Assembly: GCA_030150135.1 (NCBI GenBank) | Contig: JASLGO010000036.1 | Location: forward strand, 1-25,391 | Origin: Aquirhabdus sp. | Lineage (GTDB): Bacteria; Pseudomonadota; Gammaproteobacteria; Pseudomonadales; Moraxellaceae | Direction of reading: 5' to 3' | DNA: 25,391 nt | Part shown: piece after piece, positions 15,376 through 23,427 of the stretch | Layout of the letters: every line of letters begins with the position of its first letter | How positions within the stretch are numbered: position 1 is the stretch's first letter | Notes under the pieces: generated by a model | The model's database searches: none | What the model was told of the DNA's origin: nothing | Seen by the model: the letters and a program-made list of their open reading frames with translations, nothing else | Position numbers and translations under genes: made by a program

Positions 15376-16689
15376 TTACTCAAACGGATGACGTAAGACA
15401 ATCGTCTGATCACGATCTGGACCTGTCGAAATAATATCAACTGGACAGCCAATGAGCGCCTCAATACGCTTGATATATGCACGCGCATTCGGAGGAAGTT
15501 GTTCAAGTGTTGTTGCGCCAATCGTTGATTCTGACCAGCCAGGCATTGTTTCGTAGATTGGTGTGACGTTTTCAAACGCCGTAGCATCAGATGAACCTGC
15601 ACAACCGCAATCAGCTGCCTCATAGCGGACACAAATTTGGATTTCATCCAAACCATCAAGTACGTCAAGTTTAGTTAAGCAAATACCACTAATTGAGTTC
15701 AGTTCAACCGCACGACGTAGCGCAACGGTATCGAACCAACCACAACGGCGTTGACGACCTGTTGTTGCACCGAATTCATGACCGACTGTGCCTAGGTGTT
15801 TACCAATCGCACTACCAGTGTCATTTGCTGCATCGTAAGGAAGTTCAGTTGGGAACGGCCCTGAACCTACGCGAGTTGTATAAGCTTTGGTGATACCCAA
15901 AACATAATCTAAATACAGTGGACCAAAACCTGAACCCGTGCTAACGCCGCCAGCTGTTGTGTTACTGCTGGTGACATAAGGATATGTGCCATGATCAATA
16001 TCAAGTAATGAACCTTGTGCGCCTTCAAACATCAATGATTTACCATCGCGGCGATAATCATGCAATGTCTCTGTGACATCACAAACGAGTGGGCGAATCA
16101 CTTTTGCCCATTCACGTGCTTGTTCTAAAGTTTTTTCGTAGCTGACTGCTTCAACGCCATAATATTGAGTGAGGCGGAAGTTATGGTATTCCATGATTTC
16201 GCGCAGACGTTCAGCAAAATCAGTATCACGAATCAGATCAGCGAGGCGTAAACCACGACGTGCGATTTTATCTTCGTAGGCTGGACCAATGCCGCGACCT
16301 GTTGTACCAATTTTTGATGCACCACGACGAATCTCACGGGCTTGATCCAGCGCAACATGGTAAGGCAGAATCAATGGGCAGTTTGGTGATACACGTAAGC
16401 GATCACGAACTGGTACGCCTTTTTCTTCCAGTGTTTTCATTTCTTTGATCAGCGCATCTGGTGCAAGCACAACACCATTACCAATCAAGCATAGTACGCC
16501 TTCACGCAAAATTCCTGATGGAATCAGGTGGAGAACAGTTTTTTCACCACCGACGACCAGTGTATGACCCGCATTATGACCGCCTTGAAAACGAACAACT
16601 GCGGCTGCTTGATCGGTCAGTAAATCCACGATCTTACCTTTGCCTTCATCGCCCCATTGCGTGCCTAGTACGACAACATTCTTACTCAT
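15376..16689 (-). CDS. purA: Adenylosuccinate synthetase
   Basis: PurA converts IMP, aspartate and GTP to adenylosuccinate, the first committed step to AMP. The 437 residues give the typical bacterial length. The N-terminus MSKNVVVLGTQWGDEGKGK carries the GTP-binding loop and catalytic Asp, and FQGGHNAGHTLV the catalytic His. GTTGRGIGPAYEDK, LMFEGAQG and TTGRQRRCGWFD follow in the expected order. I chose the ATG at 16689, with GGGA 9 nt upstream; the in-frame ATG at 16704 is less likely. It lies 63 bp downstream of hisZ on the same strand and ends at a strong terminator, so hisZ-purA is probably one transcript. Confidence 0.98.
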   Translation of the reverse strand: MSKNVVVLGTQWGDEGKGKIVDLLTDQAAAVVRFQGGHNAGHTLVVGGEKTVLHLIPSGILREGVLCLIGNGVVLAPDALIKEMKTLEEKGVPVRDRLRVSPNCPLILPYHVALDQAREIRRGASKIGTTGRGIGPAYEDKIARRGLRLADLIRDTDFAERLREIMEYHNFRLTQYYGVEAVSYEKTLEQAREWAKVIRPLVCDVTETLHDYRRDGKSLMFEGAQGSLLDIDHGTYPYVTSSNTTAGGVSTGSGFGPLYLDYVLGITKAYTTRVGSGPFPTELPYDAANDTGSAIGKHLGTVGHEFGATTGRQRRCGWFDTVALRRAVELNSISGICLTKLDVLDGLDEIQICVRYEAADCGCAGSSDATAFENVTPIYETMPGWSESTIGATTLEQLPPNARAYIKRIEALIGCPVDIISTGPDRDQTIVLRHPFE

Positions 16690-16752
16690 ACTACTGATTC
16701 CCATTGATTTTACATTAACTATTTAAAACGATTGTATTGCCATGCATCTTGA

Positions 16753-17955
16753 TCAAAGTACTATGGCGGTGATTTCCCAGCGACTTTGATTTTTGACAAA
16801 TGTATGTGTTGCGTATTGATTGACTTCAAGCGCATCTAATTCTTCACTTGCGCTGAGCGCTTGAACTACAACATGCCCAGCTGCTCTTGCTGCTGCAATT
16901 GCTGCTAATAAATCGGTATCACGACCTGCGGGTGCAACAATTATTTTTTGTACATCTTCGGGTAAATATCCTGTCAATGCATATAAGTCGCAGCTAAAAC
17001 CAGTTGCAGGACGTGCACGTCCAAATGCTTGCCCAACACCATCATAACGACCACCTTTAGCAAGTGGTGTTGCAAAATTTGGTGCGTAAACAGCAAAGAC
17101 TAAACCTGTATGGTAGTGATATCCACGTAACTCAGTGGCATCAACACCGACATTAATGTGCGGCCAATGTGTCTTGACGTGTAAAAGTGCAGTAGCAAGC
17201 TGGTCTAGTGCATTTAAAACATCTGTATGTAATTTGGCTTGTGTTGATAATTGTTCAGTCAGTGCAGAGATATCATGTCCAAGGCGACCTAAAACAAGGA
17301 AGTCCTGACCATGCGGTAGATCTTGGCAAAATTGTTTAAGCTCAGGAATTGATTTGCGTTGATAGATATCAAACAAAATCTGTTCTTGTTCACTGCTTAA
17401 ACCTGTCGCAACTGCCAATGCACGAAATACTGCAACATGACCTAAATCCAGATGTAAATTTTCTGTCAATCCAGCTTCGGCAAGAACAGTTAGCATGAGG
17501 TCGATCATCTCGAGATCGGCTTCAATGCCAGCATGTCCAAACAATTCAGCACCGAGCTGCAATGGCGTACGTGAAGCAGATAATCCTTGTGGACGTGTAT
17601 GCAATACGGTTGCAGCGTAGCAATAACGCGCAACACTATCAGTTGGATTGACGTGTGCATCAATACGCGCAACTTGAGGCGTAATGTCTGCACGAACACC
17701 CATGAGTCGACCAGTCAACTGATCAATCAGTTTAAATGTGACTAAATCTAGATCGTGGTTATTGATACCCGCGTTGATATTATTACTGGTTAAAAGCGAT
17801 TCAACATATTCGATAAAAGGCGTGTACACCAATGCGTAGCCACGTGAGGCTAGGGTGTTTAATAAACGCTGACGCAATGATTCTATGATGCGTGCCTGTA
17901 TGGGCAAAATATCTGTAACGCCATCAGGCAACAACCAAGTTTCTGCAACTGGCAT
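16753..17955 (-). CDS. hisZ: ATP phosphoribosyltransferase regulatory subunit HisZ
   Basis: HisZ is a catalytically inactive histidyl-tRNA-synthetase paralogue that activates the short form of HisG, the first enzyme of histidine synthesis. At 400 residues it has the class II catalytic fold: WLLPDGVTDILP at the N-terminus, VYTPFIEYVESL, VRADITPQVARI as motif 2, and GGRYDGVGQAFGRARPATGFS as motif 3. It lacks a HisRS anticodon-binding domain of the usual size. The hisZ-purA pairing is typical of Acinetobacter and pseudomonads. I chose the ATG at 17955, with GGGA 6 nt upstream; the frame runs further, to 18054, but those residues lack family resemblance. A terminator-like hairpin lies 107 bp upstream. 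Confidence 0.93.
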   Translation of the reverse strand: MPVAETWLLPDGVTDILPIQARIIESLRQRLLNTLASRGYALVYTPFIEYVESLLTSNNINAGINNHDLDLVTFKLIDQLTGRLMGVRADITPQVARIDAHVNPTDSVARYCYAATVLHTRPQGLSASRTPLQLGAELFGHAGIEADLEMIDLMLTVLAEAGLTENLHLDLGHVAVFRALAVATGLSSEQEQILFDIYQRKSIPELKQFCQDLPHGQDFLVLGRLGHDISALTEQLSTQAKLHTDVLNALDQLATALLHVKTHWPHINVGVDATELRGYHYHTGLVFAVYAPNFATPLAKGGRYDGVGQAFGRARPATGFSCDLYALTGYLPEDVQKIIVAPAGRDTDLLAAIAAARAAGHVVVQALSASEELDALEVNQYATHTFVKNQSRWEITAIVL

Positions 17956-18062
17956 GACAAGTCCCATGCAAATGAAAACAAAATATGTGTTTTGATCAAC
18001 AACATATGGTAAATCAAGAGACTGACTTAAAAATCCTTTGGGCTTGAAAATCAATCAGGCGT

Positions 18063-18086
18063 AAAAAAATCGGGAGACGTCCCGAT
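18063..18086 (-). terminator. Intrinsic terminator in the hisZ upstream region
   Basis: On the minus strand ATCGGGA-CGTC-TCCCGAT is followed directly by a run of T (18069-18063). The 7-bp stem is GC-rich. It points towards hisZ and may be the second of two tandem terminators after the Bax-inhibitor-like gene. Just upstream, TGTTAGAAT resembles an extended -10, so the hairpin could instead sit at the 5' end of the hisZ mRNA. Confidence 0.7.
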
Positions 18087-18162
18087 GTCGGCATATTCTA
18101 ACACGGGTCGGCGTCTTGATGCAGCTTTTAGCTGATAAAACTTATGACAAATGTCACCCAAT

Positions 18163-18195
18163 AAAAAAGCTTCCTTTGAGATCAGAAGCTTTTTT
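18163..18195. terminator. Intrinsic terminator after the Bax-inhibitor-like gene
   Basis: AAAAAAGCTTC (18163-18173) pairs perfectly with GAAGCTTTTTT (18185-18195) across an 11-base loop. The A/T tracts make it potentially bidirectional. It lies about 47 bp after the stop of the Bax-inhibitor-1-like gene on the minus strand. Confidence 0.8.
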
Positions 18196-18241
18196 TGTAA
18201 ATCACTGTGATCAATAATCAACAGTTTTCCATCTACACGTG

Positions 18242-18979
18242 TTAGTTACGGAGTGAACTTAACAAACGTAAGAAAGAAATATACATCCAAACCAAGGTTG
18301 CTAAGAGTGCAGTGGCACAGAACCATTCCATGTATTTCGGTGCGCCCATTTGAGCACAGCGTTCAATCAAGTCGAAATCCAAAATTAAGTTGAGTGAAGC
18401 AATAATGGCAACAAACGCAGCAAAGCCAATCGCAAGGATACCTGTTTGTTCAAACAATCCTGGAATGGTTGATTTAAATGCTAATTGCATAATCATTTGC
18501 ACAACAAAAATTAATGCAATTGCGATGGTTGCAGAAATCACGATGGATTTGAATTTTTCGGTTGCACGAATAATCCCTGCACGATATAGCGCAAACAAGC
18601 TGATCGTTGTGACGAATGTGGCAAGGAGTGCGCTCGCAGGTACGCCAGGGTAGCGAGTTTCATACATTGCAGACACGCCGCCCAAAAACAGCCCTTCAAA
18701 TACTGCGTATGGAACTGCCAGTGTTGAGCTTGTTTTTGGTTTAAATGTCATGATGAGTACCATAACCAGACCCGCTACCGCACCGACAATCGCACCCAAT
18801 GGTGCAGGATTTGCAATGCCTTGCTGCATTAAAGAAATTGAATACGCATAAAATGCGATTGCAATCACCGCTGCGACAATCGTAAGAATCATTGATTTAT
18901 TGACCGCACCTGCGACCGACATCGGTTGACTTGTCGGCACAAATTCCGCGCGACGTAGCATTGGGTTGTCACTTTGCAT
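18242..18979 (-). CDS. Bax inhibitor-1/YccA family membrane protein
   Basis: This 245-residue integral membrane protein has about seven hydrophobic helices, beginning at about residue 29, in the pattern of the Bax-inhibitor-1/YccA/YetJ family. The C-terminal part contains LNLILDFDLIE, with acidic residues D201 and D203, and then W-x-x-Y-x-x-FLRLL, as in family members. Some members leak calcium in a pH-dependent way, and E. coli YccA interacts with the FtsH protease; which applies here is unknown. The start at 18979 has a strong AGGGGA 6 nt upstream. It is transcribed divergently from nadK and appears monocistronic. Confidence 0.9.
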   Translation of the reverse strand: MQSDNPMLRRAEFVPTSQPMSVAGAVNKSMILTIVAAVIAIAFYAYSISLMQQGIANPAPLGAIVGAVAGLVMVLIMTFKPKTSSTLAVPYAVFEGLFLGGVSAMYETRYPGVPASALLATFVTTISLFALYRAGIIRATEKFKSIVISATIAIALIFVVQMIMQLAFKSTIPGLFEQTGILAIGFAAFVAIIASLNLILDFDLIERCAQMGAPKYMEWFCATALLATLVWMYISFLRLLSSLRN

Positions 18980-19030
18980 ATAAAGTCCCCTGTTTTTAAA
19001 TATAGGTAGTCATTATTGATAAACATTCCT

Positions 19031-19059
19031 ATTAAACTGTGTTCTATTGTGAGGCGCAA
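19031..19059 (-). promoter_or_regulatory. Candidate promoter of the Bax-inhibitor-like gene
   Basis: On the minus strand TTGCGC (19059-19054) and TTTAAT (19036-19031) are separated by exactly 17 bp, 52 bp upstream of the ATG. Confidence 0.5.
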
Positions 19060-19157
19060 TGCGAGTTTTAATGGAAAATGGTAACGATCAATGACCAAAA
19101 TAATAAACGACCGTGCAGGTCTCTGTCATATTTAGCATTTAATGTTATGCTTCACCC

Positions 19158-19163
19158 TAGAAT
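19158..19163 (+). promoter_or_regulatory. Candidate -10 element of nadK
   Basis: TAGAAT in the context CCCTAGAATACA is identical over 12 bases to the -10 region of the tRNA operon promoter at 22928-22939. No good -35 is visible at 16-18 bp. If it is used, transcription begins near 19170, which rules out the ATG at 19142 as the nadK start. Confidence 0.4.
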
Positions 19164-19183
19164 ACATTGGAGTACTGAGGATT

Positions 19184-20113
19184 TTGAAATCAGTCAGGCA
19201 AAGCGCTCAAAGCGTCGCTGTTAAAAGCCAACATTTTCGTAATATCGGGTTGATGGGTCGACCCGGCAAGACTTCTGTTGTTGATACTCTACATTTGATC
19301 CATGATCATATCGTTGCTTGTGGTTTGAATCCGATTTTTGATGAGGCCACCGCAGAGCTGGCTCAGATGCCCGCTGTGCAGGTTGTTTCGCGCGCATTGT
19401 TGGGTGAGGTTTGTGATTTAGTCGTCGTTGTTGGTGGTGATGGTTCTTTATTACATGCCGCACGTGTATTAGCACGTTACCAAACACCTGTGCTGGGTGT
19501 GAACCGTGGACGTTTGGGCTTTTTGGCAGATGTTTCACCAGATGGTGTGATTGAAAAGCTCAATCATGTGCTCAAAGGTGAGTTTACGCTGGATAAGCGT
19601 TTTCTTTTGCACATGGAAATTCGTACAGAAGGCCGTGTGACCCATGAAGCTGTGGCATTGAATGATATTGTATTGCATGCGGGTAAATCCGTGCATATGA
19701 TTGATTTCGAGCTGAGTATTGATGGTCATTTTGTCTATAGACAGCACAGTGATGGATTAATTATCGCTACGCCAACGGGATCTACGGCGTATGCCTTATC
19801 TGCGGGTGGTCCAATTATGCATCCATCGATGCAAGGGATTGTGCTTGCACCAATGCATCCACATACGCTATCTAGTCGTCCAATTGTGGTTGGTAGTGAA
19901 TGTGAAATTAAAATCAATATTAAAGATACTCGCGTTCGTCCAATGGTCAGTGCAGATGGTCAATCCAGTGTGACTTTGGATGAAGGGGATTGGCTCTATA
20001 TTCGTAAGCATCCGTTTAAATTAAATTTGCTGCATCCACCCGGTTATGATTTTTATGCGGCTTGTCGAACCAAGCTTGGCTGGAGTCATTATAAAGAAAG
20101 CAGTGATGAGTAG
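19184..20113 (+). CDS. nadK: NAD kinase
   Basis: NadK phosphorylates NAD to NADP with ATP. The protein has about 309 residues from the chosen start. The family motifs are clear: VVVVGGDGSLLHAAR (GGDG with the catalytic Asp), LGVNRGRLGFLAD, ALNDIVLHAG with the conserved NE/ND position, SDGLIIATPTGSTAYALSAGGP and the late SADGQSSVTLD. The start is uncertain. Family resemblance begins at FRNIGLMGRPGK. An ATG at 19142 has no ribosome site and lies upstream of a likely -10 box, while a TTG at 19184 follows GGAG and GAGG. I chose the TTG with low confidence in the exact base. A DUF1315 gene follows after 33 bp. Confidence 0.93.
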   Translation: MKSVRQSAQSVAVKSQHFRNIGLMGRPGKTSVVDTLHLIHDHIVACGLNPIFDEATAELAQMPAVQVVSRALLGEVCDLVVVVGGDGSLLHAARVLARYQTPVLGVNRGRLGFLADVSPDGVIEKLNHVLKGEFTLDKRFLLHMEIRTEGRVTHEAVALNDIVLHAGKSVHMIDFELSIDGHFVYRQHSDGLIIATPTGSTAYALSAGGPIMHPSMQGIVLAPMHPHTLSSRPIVVGSECEIKINIKDTRVRPMVSADGQSSVTLDEGDWLYIRKHPFKLNLLHPPGYDFYAACRTKLGWSHYKESSDE

Positions 20114-20146
20114 TCCTTTGATACAAAGTTGTTATGAGTAAGCGAT

Positions 20147-20428
20147 ATGAGTAATGATGCAATGAATCCAGAAGCAGTTTTGGCGGCGTTAACCCCAGAA
20201 ATTGTTGATCGTCTGCGTACTGCGGTTGAAATTGGTAAGTGGCCAAATGGTGATCGCTTGACGCCAGAACAGCGCTCGACATCGATGCAAGCAGTCTTGA
20301 TCTGGGAAATGAAGCATTTACCTGAGAATCAACGTACAGGTTATATTGATAAAGGTAAAAAAGAAGGCGAGGCATGTGATACTGATCATCATCAAGCAGA
20401 TGAAGAAAAGCCTTTACGACTCGTTTAA
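20147..20428 (+). CDS. YeaC-like protein of the DUF1315 family
   Basis: This small cytoplasmic protein of 93 residues belongs to the DUF1315 family, named after E. coli YeaC. The hallmark region is WPNGDRLTPEQRSTSMQAVLIWEMKHLPENQRTGYI in three short blocks (GxWPxG, EQRxxxMQAxIxWE, PExxRxGYI), here at about residues 32-67. The C-terminal 25 residues are charged and probably disordered. The molecular function is not known. It starts with ATG, with GAG about 8 nt upstream, and lies 33 bp after nadK, so it is probably co-transcribed. Confidence 0.87.
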   Translation: MSNDAMNPEAVLAALTPEIVDRLRTAVEIGKWPNGDRLTPEQRSTSMQAVLIWEMKHLPENQRTGYIDKGKKEGEACDTDHHQADEEKPLRLV

Positions 20429-20567
20429 TGTCAATGTAGTGATCTTGTTTTTTGTGAACTTCATTTGATGTGTTTGATGATTAAGTCTCTTGAATTTTAA
20501 TGTACTCATCTCAATAACTAGGATACGGTTTGTTTGACTATATTTTGCCTAGCATCATCTAGAATTA

Positions 20568-20584
20568 TAGAAAACCGTTTTCTA
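20568..20584. repeat. Operator-like inverted repeat upstream of the S49 peptidase gene
   Basis: TAGAAAAC and GTTTTCTA form a perfect 8-bp inverted repeat around a single C, 36 bp before the start of the S49 peptidase gene. It lies just after a possible promoter (TTGACT at 20534, TAGAAT at 20560, but the spacing is 20 bp, which is long). The remainder of the gap from 20429 shows nothing I can name. Confidence 0.35.
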
Positions 20585-20620
20585 ACGTGTGATTGATGAA
20601 TTATTACAGGACATCAAAAT

Positions 20621-21595
20621 ATGCTATTTCATACTCCAAAATTTCAATCAGAAATGCGTATTACTCACTTAAATGAGCGCTTAGAGTCTCATCAGCGTTT
20701 TCTGGCGAATGCGACTTTATCTAAATCCGAACAAAAAAGACTTGCTAAGACTCAAGAGAAAAACCAAAAGATTCGGACAAAAGAAGGCAATCGGGTTTAT
20801 GTCCTTGACTTTAAAGGTGACATTCAAGCCAGTGCAGTTGAGCATTTGCGTGAAGAGATTACGGTGATTTTGTCGATGGCACGAGCGGGGCGTGATCAAA
20901 TTGTTTTGCGTTTAGAAAGCCCAGGTGGATTGGTACATGGTTATGGTTTGGCCGCAGCTCAATTAGCACGTTTACGTGATGCAGGATTTCATTTGACGAT
21001 TTGCATCGATAAAGTTGCAGCAAGTGGCGGTTACATGATGGCATGTATTGCGCAAGAGATTGTGGCAGCGCCATTTGCGGTTGTGGGGTCTATCGGTGTC
21101 GTGGCGCAAATGCCAAACTTTCATAAACTTCTTCAATCCTTGAAAATTGATTTCGATGTTTACACTGCAGGTAAATATAAACGTACTGTGACCATGTTTG
21201 GCGAAAACTCCGACGAAGGTAAAGAAAAGTTTGAAGAAGAGCTTGAGCAAACTCACCAATTATTTAAGCACTTTGTTGAAAAATATCGCCCTAAATTAGA
21301 TATTTCTACAATTGCTACGGGTGAGCATTGGTACGGTGAGGATGCATTGAATCTGAAACTTGTTGATCAATTACAAACAAGTGATGCGTATCTATTATCT
21401 TTATTGCCAAAAAGCGATGTGTATTCAATCCAGTCACGCCGCAAACTGACTTTGGGCGAGAAGCTGGGTTTACAAGCGGCTCAATTAGCGGGTCAAATGA
21501 GTCTGGAGTGGGCTCCAGTGATTGAGCAAAAAATCCAAAATGCTTTCACCAAACTCACTCGTCGTGCGGTTGAGTTTAGAGATCCAACACTTTAA
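20621..21595 (+). CDS. S49 family serine peptidase, SohB-like
   Basis: This is a Clp-fold S49 peptidase of 324 residues, related to SohB/SppA. Segments in order are VYVLDFKGDI, LRLESPGGLVHGYGLAAAQL, the nucleophile in VAASGGYMMA (S135), VGSIGVVAQMPNF, and the general-base lysine in GKYKRT (K187). Unlike E. coli SohB it has no N-terminal transmembrane helix. Its first 55 residues are instead hydrophilic and probably helical, so it may be cytoplasmic or peripherally bound. The start has AGGA 9 nt upstream. It ends at a strong terminator and is probably its own transcription unit. Confidence 0.9.
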   Translation: MLFHTPKFQSEMRITHLNERLESHQRFLANATLSKSEQKRLAKTQEKNQKIRTKEGNRVYVLDFKGDIQASAVEHLREEITVILSMARAGRDQIVLRLESPGGLVHGYGLAAAQLARLRDAGFHLTICIDKVAASGGYMMACIAQEIVAAPFAVVGSIGVVAQMPNFHKLLQSLKIDFDVYTAGKYKRTVTMFGENSDEGKEKFEEELEQTHQLFKHFVEKYRPKLDISTIATGEHWYGEDALNLKLVDQLQTSDAYLLSLLPKSDVYSIQSRRKLTLGEKLGLQAAQLAGQMSLEWAPVIEQKIQNAFTKLTRRAVEFRDPTL

Positions 21596-21623
21596 TTTGA
21601 TTATTTAAACGATCAAATTAAAG
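21590..21623 (+). repeat. 12-bp AT-rich hairpin across the S49 peptidase stop codon
   Basis: CTTTAATTTGAT (21590-21601) pairs exactly with ATCAAATTAAAG (21612-21623) over a 10-base loop. The stem contains the TAA stop codon. There is no T-run, so it is more likely a 3'-end stabiliser than a terminator; the true terminator follows at 21646. Confidence 0.5.
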
Positions 21624-21645
21624 GTGTATTGGATTTGAAATACGG

Positions 21646-21687
21646 GCTGTTTGAGCTTTTTTAGATATCAAGCCAAACAGCTTTTTT
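21646..21687 (+). terminator. Intrinsic terminator of the S49 peptidase gene
   Basis: GCTGTTTG-A-GCTT pairs with AAGC-CAAACAGC, a 12-bp stem with a single bulged A, followed at once by six T residues (21682-21687). Confidence 0.88.
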
Positions 21688-21718
21688 ACATGAACTGTTA
21701 ATGCTAAGAGTTATTTTT

Positions 21719-22789
21719 ATGTCTGCACTCATCGACAATCATTCCAAAATCATCGTCAAGGAACATCTTGATCGATTGAGTGGCTTTGACCATAACAATA
21801 CTGAACACAAACTTAGCGATAGTGAGCGTAAGCAGAAGTTTGAAGAAATTGCGGCAGAATTGAAAAAACGCGATGCGGTGTTAGTCGCGCATTATTATTG
21901 TGATCCAGATATCCAAGCACTTGCAGAAGCAACAGGCGGCTGTGTTTCAGACTCTTTAGAAATGGCGCGTTTTGGGCGTGATCATTCAGCAACTACACTG
22001 ATGGTTGCAGGCGTAAAGTTCATGGGCGAAACAGCAAAAATTCTCAGCCCAGAAAAAACAGTCCTCATGCCAACCTTAGAAGCAACTTGTTCACTTGACT
22101 TAGGTTGTCCTGTTGACGAGTTCACTGCATTTTGTGATGCGCATCCAGATCATACCGTCGTTGTGTATGCCAATACCTCTGCTGCCGTGAAGGCGAGAGC
22201 AGATTGGGTTGTCACTTCAAGTATCGCTGTAGATATTGTGGAGCATCTGGATAGTTTGGGCGAAAAAATTATTTGGGCACCTGATCAGCATCTAGGTCGT
22301 TATATCCAGAAAAAAACTGGTGCAGATATGTTGCTCTGGGATGGTTCATGCATTGTGCATGAAGAGTTTCGTGCGCGAGGACTCGAGCAAATGAAAGCGT
22401 TGTATCCTGACGCAGCAATTTTGGTGCATCCTGAGTCACCAGAATCAGTGATTGCATTGGCGGATGCAGTTGGAAGTACAAGCCAGTTGATTAAAGCTGC
22501 ACAGACTTTGCCACATAAGCGCATGATCGTTGCGACTGATCGTGGAATTTTCTACAAAATGCAGCAAGCAGCACCTGACAAAATTCTGATTGAAGCGCCG
22601 ACAGCGGGTGAGGGCGCGACTTGCCGTTCTTGTGCACACTGTCCTTGGATGGCAATGAATGAGTTAGATAACTTATTACATGTGCTCAAAACAGGTGATC
22701 AAGAAATTCATGTCGATGCTGATTTGGCTTTGCGTGCGAAGGTACCATTAGACCGTATGCTTAATTTTGCAAAACAACTCAAAGGTTAA
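21719..22789 (+). CDS. nadA: Quinolinate synthase A
   Basis: NadA condenses iminoaspartate with dihydroxyacetone phosphate to quinolinate in NAD synthesis, using a [4Fe-4S] cluster. The 356 residues show VLVAHYYCDPDIQ, GGCVSDSLEMA, EATCSLDLGCP, WAPDQHLGRY, WDGSCIVHE, HPESP and TCRSCAHCPWM. The three cluster cysteines correspond to C124, C211 and C308; each is offset by 11 from E. coli C113, C200 and C297, so the enzyme looks complete. I chose the ATG at 21719, with AAGAG about 8 nt upstream; an in-frame ATG at 21701 is the alternative. No nadB or nadC lies beside it. The 220 bp after it contain the tRNA operon promoter. Confidence 0.97.
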   Translation: MSALIDNHSKIIVKEHLDRLSGFDHNNTEHKLSDSERKQKFEEIAAELKKRDAVLVAHYYCDPDIQALAEATGGCVSDSLEMARFGRDHSATTLMVAGVKFMGETAKILSPEKTVLMPTLEATCSLDLGCPVDEFTAFCDAHPDHTVVVYANTSAAVKARADWVVTSSIAVDIVEHLDSLGEKIIWAPDQHLGRYIQKKTGADMLLWDGSCIVHEEFRARGLEQMKALYPDAAILVHPESPESVIALADAVGSTSQLIKAAQTLPHKRMIVATDRGIFYKMQQAAPDKILIEAPTAGEGATCRSCAHCPWMAMNELDNLLHVLKTGDQEIHVDADLALRAKVPLDRMLNFAKQLKG

Positions 22790-22907
22790 TATCTGTAGAA
22801 ATAGGTTGAAATTATCCTTTTTTCAGTGATTTAGTATGGAAAATGAACATATTATTAAAAAAACTCTAGTTTTATGCTCAATTGCTGTAAAATCGTCCGC
22901 CTCGTAG

Positions 22908-22936
22908 TTGACGAGTGGTGATGAACTCCCTAGAAT
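22908..22936 (+). promoter_or_regulatory. Sigma-70 promoter of the tRNA operon
   Basis: TTGACG (22908-22913) and TAGAAT (22931-22936) are 17 bp apart, one mismatch from consensus in the -35 and one in the -10. Transcription would start near 22943, about 67 nt before tRNA-Pro. A small inverted repeat, CTCGT-agttg-ACGAG (22901-22915), overlaps the -35. Confidence 0.8.
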
Positions 22937-23009
22937 ACACCCCATCACGACGAGCTACTAAAGATAGCAAATCGATGATGTAAAAGGGTGATTATTAAGC
23001 CGTTTTATT

Positions 23010-23081
<72 letters not shown>

Positions 23082-23086
<5 letters not shown>

Positions 23087-23123
23087 ATTTATTGGTCTGA
23101 TTTGTAAGTCAAATAAATTGGTC
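23082..23123 (+). repeat. Nested inverted repeats at the tRNA-Pro 3' end and trailer
   Basis: GACCAATTTATT (23082-23093) pairs perfectly with AATAAATTGGTC (23112-23123). In addition, GACCAAT (23082-23088) can pair with the adjacent ATTGGTC (23091-23097). Both structures use the last acceptor base G, the discriminator A and the encoded CCA of tRNA-Pro, so the trailer offers two alternative partners for the tRNA 3' end. Confidence 0.6.
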
Positions 23124-23208
23124 GATGTCACTAAAGTAATTACGTAGGCAGTTGTCGTTTAGCAGTGTGTTTTAAGATATTCGTTTTAACGCGCCTGTTT
23201 ATGATTAT

Positions 23209-23285
23209 GCGCCTATAGCTCAGTTGGATAGAGCATCCGCCTTCTAAGCGGATGGCCGCAGGTTCGAATCCTGCTAGGCGCACCA
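23209..23285 (+). tRNA. tRNA-Arg (anticodon UCU)
   Basis: This is a 77-nt cloverleaf with encoded CCA. The acceptor GCGCCTA pairs with TAGGCGC without mismatch. The D arm is GCTCAGTTGGATAGAGC, the anticodon stem TCCGC/GCGGA with loop CTTCTAA gives anticodon TCT at 23243-23245, and the T arm is GCAGG/CCTGC. It lies 122 bp after tRNA-Pro. Confidence 0.97.
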
Positions 23286-23350
23286 AGCCTTATCCATGTA
23301 TCCCGCTAAACATCCATTGCAAACATTATCTGTTTTCAATTGGCTTCTAT

Positions 23351-23427
23351 GGTGGCTATAGCTCAGTTGGTAGAGCCCCGGGTTGTGATCTCGGTTGTCG
23401 TGGGTTCGAGTCCCATTAGCCACCCCA
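23351..23427 (+). tRNA. tRNA-His (anticodon GUG)
   Basis: The cloverleaf has an encoded CCA and the extra 5' G (23351, position -1) facing C73 (23424), the identity element of tRNA-His. The acceptor GTGGCTA pairs with TAGCCAC, the anticodon stem CCGGG/CTCGG carries loop TTGTGAT with anticodon GTG, and the T arm GTGGG/CCCAT contains a wobble pair. It is the last tRNA of the operon, 65 bp after tRNA-Arg. Confidence 0.97.

Noticed and set aside
20016..20375. Minus-strand ORF of 119 residues across nadK and the DUF1315 gene
   Set aside because: It overlaps two well-supported genes on the other strand and shows no recognisable motif or start signal.
22800..22826. Terminator after nadA
   Set aside because: There is a T6 run, but the upstream pairing is only about 3 bp, too weak to call.
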